A DNA stretch of 64,000 nucleotides from Comamonadaceae bacterium OS-1 (lineage in GTDB: Bacteria > Pseudomonadota > Gammaproteobacteria > Burkholderiales > Burkholderiaceae_C): contig AP026969.1 in assembly GCA_027923965.1 (NCBI GenBank), positions 2,604,001-2,668,000 of the forward strand. Reading direction: 5' to 3'. Under the pieces are notes generated by a model. The model did no database searches. It was given only the letters and a program-made list of their open reading frames with translations, and was not told the DNA's origin. Positions 1 to 7,388 of this stretch are shown piece after piece. Each line of letters begins with the position of its first letter. Position 1 is the first letter of the stretch. Position numbers and translations under genes: made by a program.

Positions 1-276
1 GTGTGGCTGGGCCTGGCGCTGGCCGTGTGGGGTGTGGCCAATACCGCGCTGTACCCGGTGTGCCAGATCCGGGTGATGCAGGCTGCATCCCATGCGCAGG
101 CGCTGGCGGGCACGCTGAATGTGTCGGCGGCCAATGCGGGCATTGCCTTGGGTGCCATCCTCGGCGGCCTGAGCATTCCGGCCTGGGGCGCGGGTCATGT
201 GGGCTATGTGGCGGCGGCCATCGCCTTGCTGGCGGTGGCGGCGGTGCCTGCCGTGGGCTGGCTTAAAAAGCGCTAG
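1..276 (+). CDS. MFS transporter, C-terminal fragment (cut by window edge)
   Basis: The frame is open from the first base, so the 5' part lies outside the window and the GTG at base 1 need not be the real start. The 91 residues are almost entirely hydrophobic, with about three membrane segments, small-residue-rich helices (for example ANAGIALGAILGG) and a basic end (WLKKR). This matches the last helices of a major facilitator transporter of the DHA1 drug or sugar efflux type, where the ANAxGxAxGxxxGG pattern is common. Substrate cannot be told. The stop is TAG at 274-276. Confidence 0.7.
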   Translation: MWLGLALAVWGVANTALYPVCQIRVMQAASHAQALAGTLNVSAANAGIALGAILGGLSIPAWGAGHVGYVAAAIALLAVAAVPAVGWLKKR

Positions 277-318
277 CCCTGGGTGGACCAAAGCCCATGT
301 CGCTACAGGCAGGCGCAG

Positions 319-386
319 AAAATTCAAGAGAAATAAGCCCTTAGCGCTGATCAGACCAGCACGAGCAGCTCTTAATTCAATAGCAT
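319..386 (-). repeat. Interspersed ~60 bp repeat, copy 1
   Basis: Read on the minus strand this shows the family pattern: a 'gctatt' start, an A/T stretch, 'agctgct', a spacer, 'agcgcta', 'ggc', then a T-rich tail. It fills the gap between the MFS stop and the ion-channel remnant. Confidence 0.75.
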
Positions 387-390
387 CTGC

Positions 391-888
391 CTATTCCGCC
401 GCATCGTGCTGCCAGCGCGGCAGGCGGGCACCGCAGTCGCTGCAAAAGCGCGCGCCGGGTGCGTGGCCTTCGCTCAGGCACACCAGTACCACTAGGTAGG
501 TGGGCAGCAAGGCCAGCAGGTCGATGATGCCGAAGCCGCTTTGTGCATAACGCAGGGGCCTGCGCACACAGGCCAGCCGGGCGATGTACTCCACGGTAAA
601 CACGGTGGTGAACAGCCACTCCAGCACATTGAACACGGCGCTGTAGCGCGCATGCACCTCGGCCATGCTGTCGAGCACCACCACGCCCACACTGGCCAGA
701 ATCATGCCCATCAGCAGCAGGTCAAACAGCCTGCCCGCACGCGTATCGGCCTCGAAAATCACCGTATAGGCCCGTAGCCGCCAGCCCGTATCGGGCCGCC
801 CAAACCGTTGTCCATCCAAAGGCTGTGCGGTCGTTTTTTCGTCATGGCGGGATCTTATGCGGATAGGATGCGCCTGGGACCGAAGCAC
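391..888 (-). pseudogene. Ion transporter (voltage-gated channel family) with internal deletion of S4-S6 and pore
   Basis: The 165-residue frame begins like bacterial 6-TM ion transporters: a short N terminus ending in WRLRAYTVIFEADTRAG, then S1 (LLLMGMILASVGVVVLDSMA), S2 (VFTVEYIARLACV) and S3 (GIIDLLALLPTYLVVLV). It then jumps directly to CLSEGHAPGARFCSDCGARLP, the zinc-ribbon-like tail found at the extreme C terminus of this family. The voltage sensor S4, pore loop and S5-S6 are missing, so the product is about 100 residues shorter than the usual ~270 and cannot conduct. The junction is in frame, so a short membrane protein may still be made. The start is uncertain: GTG at 888 or TTG at 819 are the only in-frame options near the family N terminus. 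It is divergent from the gp19-like gene. Confidence 0.65.
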
Positions 889-905
889 TTACCCAGGAGA
901 GCACC

Positions 906-1358
906 ATGGCCATCCAGCGAGACACCCCCTATAGCGGCATGAACTTCAGCGTAGACCTGGGCGACGGCCAGGAAGATGGCACCGGCGCGGGCCTGCTCGA
1001 AGTGGTCTTGCCGCACGCCGCCCTGACGCTGCTGAAGTACCGCAACGGCAACGACCGCGACAACGCCGTCAAGAAATTGCAAACCACCACCCAGTACAGC
1101 AACCTGGTGCTCAAACGCGGCGCGCTGGGCGCACTCAACTGGTACAGCTGGTGGAACGCCATGCGCAATGGCGAGCAAGGCATACAGCGCAACATCACCG
1201 TGCGGCTGCTCAGCGAAGACCATGGTGACGTGGTGATGGCCTGGAAATTCCGCAACGCCCGGCCGGTGAACTACCACTTCTCGCCCCTCAACGCCCTGGG
1301 CACCGAGCCGCTGGTGGAGACGCTGGAGCTGGTGGTGGAGCGGATGGAGATGGAGTAA
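906..1358 (+). CDS. Phage tail tube-like protein (T4 gp19 family)
   Basis: This 150-residue protein has the features of the T4 gp19 / contractile injection system tube family: a beta-rich fold start (NFSVDLG), the VVLPHAALTLLKYRNGND stretch, a conserved NLVLKRGALG segment, a WYSWWNAMRNGEQ helix, and an end of the form VVMAWKFRNARPVNYHFSPL...ETLELVVERME. These proteins normally stack into hexameric rings forming the inner tube of phage tails or eCIS particles. Here no sheath, baseplate, spike or AAA+ gene is nearby, so it is a solitary relative. The start ATG is preceded by AGGAGA at good spacing. A 2OG-oxygenase-like frame follows within a few bases and may be co-transcribed. Confidence 0.7.
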   Translation: MAIQRDTPYSGMNFSVDLGDGQEDGTGAGLLEVVLPHAALTLLKYRNGNDRDNAVKKLQTTTQYSNLVLKRGALGALNWYSWWNAMRNGEQGIQRNITVRLLSEDHGDVVMAWKFRNARPVNYHFSPLNALGTEPLVETLELVVERMEME

Positions 1359-1426
1359 CTATCACGCCCCTACGCGACCACCTCACCGCGTATTTCTACA
1401 GCGGCGACACCCTGCGCAGCCGCAGC

Positions 1427-2098
1427 GTGGGCAAAACGGTGCTGTACGGCACGGTCGATGTGCCCGCGCCCCCGGAGCGGCTGCGGGCCGACTGGGAGCG
1501 CGACATCGCCACCCAGCTGTGCCTGGAGCCCGGCGACGTAGACACCCTGCCCCTGGCCCGCGCCCGCATGCGCTGGCCCGACCACCCCCGCTGCGTGCAG
1601 GCCGTGGCCGACTGGTTGCACAGCCTGGGTATGCCCGACCTGCTGCCTGGCTGCGACACCGCCCTCATGGCCTGCCGCGGCGCGCGCTACCACCACGACG
1701 GCGCGCAGTACGCCGGTGCCGCTTTTTGCAACCTGTTCCTCAGCGAAGACAAGGGCCTGGACGTGCACTTCCCCGGCACCGGCCAGCGCATCCCCCTGGC
1801 ACGCGGCACCGTGCTGGTCTTCGACACCGGCCAGCCCCACGCCGTCATCCCGCGTGGCAGCAGTGGCTTCGACCTCGCCGACTTCCCGCCGGGGTGTGAC
1901 TACAGCCAGGTGTTTTTGACCTGGGAGCTGCCCATCACCCACCCCGGCGTGGCGCGCCTGCTGGGGGTGGAAATGGATACCGACCCGGCGACGGCGCTGG
2001 GGCTGGAGGGGGAGCAGGTGTGGTGTGGTGGAGCACCGGCTAGCGTGTGTGCGGAGTCCGGGCAGTGGCGCACGTCGGACGAACAGCCATGCGCATAA
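1427..2098 (+). CDS. 2OG-Fe(II) oxygenase-like protein
   Basis: The product is not assigned to a named enzyme. Residues around YHHDGAQYAG give an HxD-type iron motif, and about 50 residues later GQPHAVIPRG gives the distal histidine followed by an arginine that could bind 2-oxoglutarate. This spacing and the intervening RGTVLVFDTG strand fit the double-stranded beta-helix of Fe(II)/2OG oxygenases. The GTG at 1427 is the first standard start, but the frame stays open and protein-like about 22 codons upstream, to an ATC at 1361 just after the gp19 stop. The true N terminus (starting near TPLRDHLTAYFYSGDTL) may therefore use a rare codon. The 3' end overlaps the next small gene by 10 bases, suggesting coupling. 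Confidence 0.55.
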   Translation: MGKTVLYGTVDVPAPPERLRADWERDIATQLCLEPGDVDTLPLARARMRWPDHPRCVQAVADWLHSLGMPDLLPGCDTALMACRGARYHHDGAQYAGAAFCNLFLSEDKGLDVHFPGTGQRIPLARGTVLVFDTGQPHAVIPRGSSGFDLADFPPGCDYSQVFLTWELPITHPGVARLLGVEMDTDPATALGLEGEQVWCGGAPASVCAESGQWRTSDEQPCA

Positions 2099-2283
2099 CG
2101 GTCACCATCGACAACAAGCTCTATGCGCAAGCCATGGAGCTGCTGCCCGGCCCGATGAAACCATCGGAGCTGGTGAGCCGGGCGCTCATGGCATGGATAC
2201 GTGCAGAAAATGCAAAGCACCTGGTTGCCATGGGCGGCCAGGCTCCGAATATGACAGACATCCCCCGGAGGGCACCGAGTTAG
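2089..2283 (+). CDS. Orphan VapB-type antitoxin (ribbon-helix-helix, DUF2191-like)
   Basis: The 64-residue product from ATG 2089 starts MRITVTIDNKLYAQAMEL, the typical beta strand and first helix of VapB-like ribbon-helix-helix antitoxins. It continues with a second helix (SELVSRALMAWIRAENAKHL) and ends in the family tail LVAMGGQAPNMTDIPRR. Such proteins normally bind DNA as dimers and neutralise a PIN-domain VapC encoded directly downstream. Here the next gene is a convergent LysR gene 40 bases away, so the toxin is absent. It overlaps the upstream oxygenase-like gene. It may be a relic or may have been kept as a regulator. Confidence 0.7.
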   Translation: MRITVTIDNKLYAQAMELLPGPMKPSELVSRALMAWIRAENAKHLVAMGGQAPNMTDIPRRAPS

Positions 2284-2325
2284 GGACTGACATCGAAGCT
2301 ACGGAAAAACGTCCCAGCGTTCCCC

Positions 2326-3252
2326 TCACACCCCAAACGCCGCCAGCGCAAAATCCCCCCGCTGCAGCTCCTGCACCAGGTAGTCCACACACACCTTGAG
2401 TTTGGCCGAATGGCCCAGCCGGGTGGCCGTCACGGCCCAGACGTTGGCCTGCTGGTAGTAGGCGGGCAGCACGCGTTCCATGCTTCCGTCTTGCAGACGG
2501 GCGGCCACGTCCCAGCTCGACAGCAGCACGATGCCATGGCCGTCTACCGCCCAGTTCTGCACCGCGTCGCTGTGGTTGGAACCCAGGGTGCTGGTGACCT
2601 TGACCGACTCCACGCCCTGCGGCCCTTCCATGCGCCACACGCCGTAGGCCTGGTCGCGGTCGCGAAATAGGAGGCAGTCGTGCTGGGCCAGCTCGGCCAG
2701 GGTCTTGGGTGCGCCGCGGCGGGCCAGGTAGGCCGGGGCGGCGCACAGCACGCGCACGCTCTGGGCCACGGGGTGGGCCACCAGATACGGCTCTTGTACG
2801 TCGCCCACGCGGATGTCGATGTCGAAGCCCTCGCCCAGCACATCCACCCTGCGGTCCACCAGCTCCAGCCAGATGTCCAGCGCGGGGTACTGCAGTTTGA
2901 GCCGCGCCAGGATGTGCGCCACGTGGTTGCGGCCCAGGCGCAGGCTGGTGCTGATGCGCAGCGCGCCCGAGGGCGTGGCCCGGGTCCGGCCCACCTCTTG
3001 GGTGAGGCTGTCGGCAGTGTCCAGCACCTTGCGCGCCCACAGCAAGGCGGTTTCGCCCTCGTCGGTGATGGACACGCGCCGCGTGGTGCGGTGGAACAGC
3101 GCCAGCCCCAGCGCCTTCTCCAGCCCGGCCACCCGCTTGCTCACGTACGCGGGCGAGATACCCAGCTCCACCGCCGCCGCGTTGAAGCTGCTGCGCCGCG
3201 CCACGCAGCAGAAGACCCGCAGGTCGATCAATTCCCACTGCGTATTCACCAT
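2326..3252 (-). CDS. LysR-family transcriptional regulator (CrgA/DmlR-like clade)
   Basis: The 308-residue protein has the N-terminal winged helix-turn-helix of LysR regulators (DLRVFCCVARRSSFNAAAVEL, then SPAYVSKRVAGLEKALG and LFHRTTRRVSITDEG). A periplasmic-binding-like effector domain follows (about residues 90-300) with the clade-typical GALRISTSLRLGR opening. The ATG at 3252 fits the family N terminus. It is transcribed divergently from a Gfo/Idh/MocA oxidoreductase across 98 bases that contain an inverted repeat, which makes that gene the likely target. The inducer is unknown. Confidence 0.88.
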   Translation of the reverse strand: MVNTQWELIDLRVFCCVARRSSFNAAAVELGISPAYVSKRVAGLEKALGLALFHRTTRRVSITDEGETALLWARKVLDTADSLTQEVGRTRATPSGALRISTSLRLGRNHVAHILARLKLQYPALDIWLELVDRRVDVLGEGFDIDIRVGDVQEPYLVAHPVAQSVRVLCAAPAYLARRGAPKTLAELAQHDCLLFRDRDQAYGVWRMEGPQGVESVKVTSTLGSNHSDAVQNWAVDGHGIVLLSSWDVAARLQDGSMERVLPAYYQQANVWAVTATRLGHSAKLKVCVDYLVQELQRGDFALAAFGV

Positions 3253-3258
3253 TGATTG

Positions 3259-3280
3259 TTCACCATCAGCTCATTGTGAA
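3259..3280. promoter_or_regulatory. Candidate LysR operator
   Basis: An inverted repeat TTCACCAT...ATTGTGAA (8-base arms with one mismatch, 6-base spacer) lies 7 bases upstream of the LysR start, inside the divergent intergenic region. Its size and position suit a LysR recognition site that both autoregulates and controls the oxidoreductase. Binding is inferred. Confidence 0.45.
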
Positions 3281-3350
3281 TCAGCTTCTGGGCTAATTAC
3301 AAATCGATTGCTTATGAATACGATGCCGTACCGCAACCCCAAGAGACAAC

Positions 3351-4406
3351 ATGAGCAAGCTGAAAATCGCCGTGGCAGGCGCGGGCATGATTGGCCAGGC
3401 ACACATCGCGGTACTGGCCCAGAGCCACCGCTGCACCCTGTCGGCCATCGTCGACCCGTCCCCCGCCGCCGTGGCCACCGCCGCCCAGGCCGGGGTGCCG
3501 CTCTACCCCTCGCTGGCCGCACTGTTGGCCGCAAGCAAGCCCGACGCCAAATTGGACGGTATGGTGCTGGCCACGCCCAACCACCTGCACCTGCCGCAGG
3601 CGCTGGAGTGCATGGCGGCAGGTGTGCCCATCCTGCTGGAAAAACCCATCGCCGCCACCCTGGACCAGGGCCTGCAACTGCAAAAAGTGGCGGAAGAAAC
3701 ACAAGCCCCCGTGCTCATCGGCCACCACCGCGCCCACAGCCCCATCATGGCCAAGGCCCGGGAAGTGGTGGACAGCGGCAAGCTCGGCAAACTGGTCAGC
3801 GTGATGGGCAGCGCCCAGTTCTTCAAGCCCGACGACTACTTTGCCAGCGGCCCCTGGCGCACCCAGCCCGGCGGCGGCCCCATCCTGATTAACCTGATCC
3901 ACGAGGTGCACAACCTGCGCATGCTGTGCGGCGACATCACCGCCGTGCAGGCTTTTGCCAGCCACGCCACGCGCGGCTTTGCGGTGGAAGACACGGTGGC
4001 CATCAACCTGCGCTTTGCCAACGGCGTGCTGGGCAGCTTCATGCTGAGCGACACCGCCGCCAGCGCCCGCAGCTGGGAACAGACCAGCCAGGAAAACCCG
4101 GCCTATACCAGCTACACCGACGAAGATTGCTACCTGCTCGCAGGCACCTTCGGCAGCCTGGCCGTGCCCACCATGCGCCTCAAAACCTACCCCCGCGCAG
4201 AAGACCGCTCGTGGTGGAAGGCGTTTGAGGTGGGCGTGGTCGGCATGGTGCGCGACGACCCGCTCAAGCGCCAGATGGAGCACTTCGCGGATGTGATCCA
4301 AGGCCGGGCCGCGCCGCTGGTGAGTGCACGCGATGGGGTGCAGAACCTGCGGGTGACGGAGGCGATTGCGCAGGCGGCGAAGACGGGACAGGTGGTCACT
4401 GTCTGA
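3351..4406 (+). CDS. Gfo/Idh/MocA family NAD(P)-dependent oxidoreductase
   Basis: The 351-residue product starts with a Rossmann dinucleotide fold (KIAVAGAGMIGQAHI, the GxGxxG loop at about residues 10-15), followed by the IVDPSPAA strand and the diagnostic LLEKPIA motif near residue 95. The C-terminal half has the family's alpha/beta substrate domain, including GGGPILINLIHEVHNLRMLCG, which holds the catalytic-region histidine. These enzymes oxidise or reduce sugars, inositols and related polyols, and the substrate here is not evident. It is the likely target of the divergent LysR regulator. ATG 3351 is preceded by a purine-rich AAGAGACA. Confidence 0.87.
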   Translation: MSKLKIAVAGAGMIGQAHIAVLAQSHRCTLSAIVDPSPAAVATAAQAGVPLYPSLAALLAASKPDAKLDGMVLATPNHLHLPQALECMAAGVPILLEKPIAATLDQGLQLQKVAEETQAPVLIGHHRAHSPIMAKAREVVDSGKLGKLVSVMGSAQFFKPDDYFASGPWRTQPGGGPILINLIHEVHNLRMLCGDITAVQAFASHATRGFAVEDTVAINLRFANGVLGSFMLSDTAASARSWEQTSQENPAYTSYTDEDCYLLAGTFGSLAVPTMRLKTYPRAEDRSWWKAFEVGVVGMVRDDPLKRQMEHFADVIQGRAAPLVSARDGVQNLRVTEAIAQAAKTGQVVTV

Positions 4407-4433
4407 ATATGAGCCAGGGCTTGGAACGTGCTC

Positions 4434-4925
4434 TTAAGCGCCAGGCAGCGCCTTGTCCAGCGGCAACTGCATGCTGGACTTTAGCCAGCCCAGCGTGACC
4501 GAGGTGCGAAAGCGGCGGATGTTGTCGTCGCCCTCGAACAGCCGCCGGGTCAGCGCCTCGTAGTCGGCCATGGAGGCCACGGTCACGATCAGCAGGTAGT
4601 CGGCCTCGCCGGTCACGCTGTAGCACTGCTGCACCGCAGGCTCGGCGGCGATACGGGCGCGCAAGGGGGCGGTGCGGTCGGGCCGCTCGTTCTCGATGTG
4701 TACCTCGGTGATGATGGTCAGCGGCAGGCCGATCTTGGCCGCGTCCAGCACCGCCACGTTGGCGCGGATCACGCCGCTGTCTTGCAGCTTGCGGATGCGG
4801 CGCTGCACCGCCGGGGCCGACAAATGCACCGCCTCGGCAATCGCGCGCTGGGGCACGCTGTTGTCCTTTTGCAAGATTTCCAGAATGGCTAGGTCAAAGT
4901 TGTCAAGGGGCATGGCTGCGGGCAT
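4434..4925 (-). CDS. Lrp/AsnC-family transcriptional regulator
   Basis: The protein is 163 residues from ATG 4925, or 159 from ATG 4913; the longer open frame upstream is not Lrp-like. It begins with the Lrp helix-turn-helix (DNFDLAILEILQKDNSVPQRAIAEAV followed by SAPAVQRRIRKLQDSGVI). It then has the ligand-binding RAM domain with the family pattern VQQCYSVTGEADYLLIV and an end like FRTSVTLGWLKSSMQLPL. Lrp proteins sense amino acids. The gene is divergent from an RhtA-like amino-acid exporter, so regulation of export by intracellular threonine, homoserine or a similar amino acid is the likely role. Confidence 0.87.
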   Translation of the reverse strand: MPAAMPLDNFDLAILEILQKDNSVPQRAIAEAVHLSAPAVQRRIRKLQDSGVIRANVAVLDAAKIGLPLTIITEVHIENERPDRTAPLRARIAAEPAVQQCYSVTGEADYLLIVTVASMADYEALTRRLFEGDDNIRRFRTSVTLGWLKSSMQLPLDKALPGA

Positions 4926-5007
4926 GGAAAGAAAGGTGAGCGAATCTTGCGTTTGCACCCTGTTTTTGCAGCGAAAACCAGGCGTACTGCGATTTATATT
5001 TTCACCC

Positions 5008-5898
5008 ATGGCGACAACACATTTCCAACGGGCAATTCCATTTTTGGCAGTTCTGGGCGCGGTGACCGCGCTGGGCATCGGCACCTCCTGGGCGAAACAG
5101 CTGTTTCCACTGGTGGGCGCGCAGGGCACGACGGCCGTGCGGGTCGGGTTTTCGGCCCTGCTCTTGCTAGTGCTGTGGCGGCCCTGGCGCTGGCACTTGT
5201 CGCGTGCCGACGCCATCTCCATCGCCTGCTATGGCGCCACGCTGGGCGCGATGAACCTGATGTTCTACATGTCTTTGCGTACGCTGCCGTTTGGGCTGGC
5301 CGTGGCCATCGAATTTGCCGGGCCGTTGACGGTGGCCATCGCCGCGTCCCGCCGCAGGGTGGACTTTGCCTGGCTGGCGCTGGCCGGCTTCGGCCTGCTC
5401 ATGCTGCTGCCGCTGGGCCTGGGGGACCGCGAGCTGGACCCGGTGGGTGTGCTGTACGCGCTGGGGGCGGCGGTGCTGTGGGGCCTGTACATCGTTTATG
5501 GCAAACGCGTGGGCCATCTGCATGCCGGGCATTCGGTGTCGCTGGGCCTGCTGGTGGCGGCCATCGTGGTAGTGCCTGTGGGCATTGCACACGCCGGTGC
5601 CGCGCTGCTGTCGCCCACGGTGCTCCTGGTGGGGGTGTGCGTGGCGGCGATCTCCAGCGCCATCCCGATCTCGCTGGAGATGGTGGCCATGAAGCGGCTA
5701 CCCAAAGAGGCTTTCGGCATCATGATCAGCATGGAGCCCGCAGTGGCCGCGCTACTGGCCATGGGCCTGCTGGACGAACACCTGGATTCCCGGCAGTGGC
5801 TGGCCATCGCCTGCATCATGGCCGCCTCGATGGGCAGCGCCGCCACCGCCCGGCGGCCTCAGGCCAAGTTGCTGCAGGCCGCCTGCTCGGCGGCCTGA
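5008..5898 (+). CDS. EamA/DMT-family amino-acid exporter (RhtA-like)
   Basis: The 296-residue product from ATG 5008 has ten predicted membrane helices in two EamA repeats. It carries the RhtA hallmarks GIGTSWAKQLFPLVGAQGTT near the N terminus and GLAVAIEFAGPLTVAIAASRR at the end of the first repeat. The second repeat includes SSAIPISLEMVAMKRLPKEAFGI and MSMEPAVAALLA-like segments. RhtA exports threonine and homoserine from the cytoplasm. The frame is open further upstream, but that part covers the divergent promoter and is rejected. The adjacent Lrp-type gene is the likely regulator. Confidence 0.85.
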   Translation: MATTHFQRAIPFLAVLGAVTALGIGTSWAKQLFPLVGAQGTTAVRVGFSALLLLVLWRPWRWHLSRADAISIACYGATLGAMNLMFYMSLRTLPFGLAVAIEFAGPLTVAIAASRRRVDFAWLALAGFGLLMLLPLGLGDRELDPVGVLYALGAAVLWGLYIVYGKRVGHLHAGHSVSLGLLVAAIVVVPVGIAHAGAALLSPTVLLVGVCVAAISSAIPISLEMVAMKRLPKEAFGIMISMEPAVAALLAMGLLDEHLDSRQWLAIACIMAASMGSAATARRPQAKLLQAACSAA

Positions 5899-5900
5899 GA

Positions 5901-6098
5901 TCAGTCCAGCGGCTTCTCTTCCGAGGGCACCGGCAAAGCCTCGTCGGGCACCTTGGGCGTGTCGGACGCATGGTGTTCCATGTGGGTCTTTTTGCCGGGC
6001 TGCGGGGTTTCGTCGGCACCGGGTGCCACCTCTTCGCCGCGGTGCTTTTTCTCTTGCTGGACTTTCTTGTCGTGCGCAACGTTTCTGGGATCGGTCAT
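5901..6098 (-). CDS. Small hydrophilic hypothetical protein
   Basis: This is a 65-residue, highly charged protein starting MTDPRNVAHDKKVQQEKKHRG. It is rich in Lys, Glu, Pro and His and likely disordered, with no signal peptide or membrane segment. The start at 6098 is chosen over an upstream in-frame one because the N-terminal extension is basic and unlike the rest. It is convergent with the exporter gene, with only a few bases between stops. No function can be given. Confidence 0.55.
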   Translation of the reverse strand: MTDPRNVAHDKKVQQEKKHRGEEVAPGADETPQPGKKTHMEHHASDTPKVPDEALPVPSEEKPLD

Positions 6099-6254
6099 AG
6101 GTCTTTCAGTAGTGGTGCCTGTATGTTGACCGCAGAATTTTTTGCGGCGGTAGGACAAACCGCCGTTGTGCTACGGAGCTTGGCGGGGATGCAGTCGGCG
6201 TATCTTGGTGGGCGATCTATCCGGGCGTTCGAACTACCGAGGGGCCATCGGGTT

Positions 6255-6581
6255 CGTGGTTTCTTTGGGATGGGTGTGTGCCACAGGCACCGCTGGCCGG
6301 GTCTCGCCCCGGCGGGCGACTAACTTCTTTTGCTTCGCCAAAAGAAGTCAGCAAGAAAAGGCGAGCCGAAGTCGTCGCCCCTGCGCTGCGCTACGGGTAC
6401 GCTGCGTTGCTCGGTCTGTGCGGGGTCCCGCTCGAACTCGGCCTACGGCCTCAAACAATCGCGGGCCCTGATCCGCCCAGCCCTGCGCTACTCGCCGACG
6501 CCACACGGCGTGGGGAACCAACAGCCGGACAGCCAACCCCAGCCCGGCGCAGCCGGGCTCGCGCCCCAGGTGCGATGGGGA
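6255..6581 (+). repeat. Direct repeat A (~330 bp), left of vapBC
   Basis: This segment is nearly identical to 7388-7713. It contains the inverted repeat ACTTCTTTTGCTTCG..AAAAGAAGT at its start, then a GC-rich core. The frames it contains are not protein-like. Together with copy B it brackets the vapBC pair. Confidence 0.85.
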
Positions 6582-6654
6582 GGCCTGCACCGAGTTGATC
6601 GTCACGATTGAGACCATACGGTTAATATGATTGCCAGTTAACACCGAGGTGAAT

Positions 6655-6894
6655 ATGTACCAAGCCATTGAAGCCATTTCCCTGTCTGGCGTGATCCAGC
6701 CGCTGGAACCAGTGGTGTTCGATGAAAACGAGCAGTTGGTCATTCTGCGCATCAGCAAATCGATCCACATGCAGCCGAACCCCGTTGCACAACCCTCCGA
6801 TTGGAAGCAGTGGGTCGGCACCCTACAGGCTTCACCCCACCTGAATGGCGACCCGGTCGATATCCAGCAGGCGATGCGCCATGAATGGGACTGA
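6655..6894 (+). CDS. Antitoxin of a VapBC-type module
   Basis: The 79-residue protein starts MYQAIEAISLSGVIQPLEPV, the beta-rich opening of small antitoxins paired with PIN toxins. It ends in an acidic helix (GDPVDIQQAMRHEWD) of the kind that occupies the toxin active site. ATG 6655 has a GAGGTG ribosome-binding site a few bases upstream, which decides the start over an upstream in-frame codon. It overlaps the toxin start by 14 bases, so translation is coupled. Likely autoregulated with its toxin, as is usual for such pairs. Confidence 0.75.
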   Translation: MYQAIEAISLSGVIQPLEPVVFDENEQLVILRISKSIHMQPNPVAQPSDWKQWVGTLQASPHLNGDPVDIQQAMRHEWD

Positions 6895-7252
6895 GTTTTT
6901 GCTGGACACCAATGTGGTGATTGGCCTGCTCAAAGGCCACGCACCTGCGATTGCACTGGCGGAACAGCAAGGTTTGCAGCTCGATAAATCTGCGGTCAGC
7001 CAAATCACCCGCATGGAATTGCTGGGTTACCCGCAGCTGACCGATGAAGAAGACCACGCAATTCGCTCGTTTTTGGCAGCATGCCGAGTCCAAGTGATCG
7101 ACGACCGCGTAGAGGCCCAAGCCATCCGCTTGCGGCGCAGCGGCTTGTTCAAACTGCCCGATGCCATCGTCGCGGCGACAGCCATCACCCATTCCCTGCG
7201 TTTATTGACCCTGGACCAGCGCATGGTGCAAGGTATGCAGAAACTTACCTAG
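6881..7252 (+). CDS. vapC: VapC-family PIN-domain toxin
   Basis: The 123-residue protein from ATG 6881 has the PIN nuclease layout: LLDTNVVIGLLKG at the N terminus (first acidic residue D), ITRMELLGY in the middle (conserved E), KLPDAIVAATAI about 30 residues before the end (third acidic residue), and LLTLDQRM with the fourth. PIN toxins are Mg-dependent ribonucleases that cut tRNA or rRNA until bound by the antitoxin. The upstream in-frame ATG is rejected because the DTN strand must lie near the N terminus. The gene lies between the two long direct repeats, as part of a mobile-looking cassette. Confidence 0.87.
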   Translation: MNGTEFLLDTNVVIGLLKGHAPAIALAEQQGLQLDKSAVSQITRMELLGYPQLTDEEDHAIRSFLAACRVQVIDDRVEAQAIRLRRSGLFKLPDAIVAATAITHSLRLLTLDQRMVQGMQKLT

Positions 7253-7325
7253 GTTTAAATGCACTGGGTCTGCAACGGCCAGATAGTGCGAATGTGGGAA
7301 TGCGACACTCGCAGCAGCTCATCCG

Positions 7326-7388
7326 ATTTGCTATACAAATGGCAGCTGCTTACGCTTGTTGAAACTGCGCAAACGGTCGATTTTGCTT
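7326..7388 (+). repeat. Interspersed ~60 bp repeat, copy 2 (diverged)
   Basis: The pattern 'gctat..aaat', 'cagctgcttacgc', 'gcgc', 'gattttgc' matches the family with several changes. It abuts direct repeat B. Confidence 0.55.

Noticed and set aside
4672-5007. Longer N terminus for the RhtA-like exporter
   Set aside because: The extra codons overlap the divergent Lrp gene and promoter and do not resemble a membrane protein. ATG 5008 gives the family N terminus.
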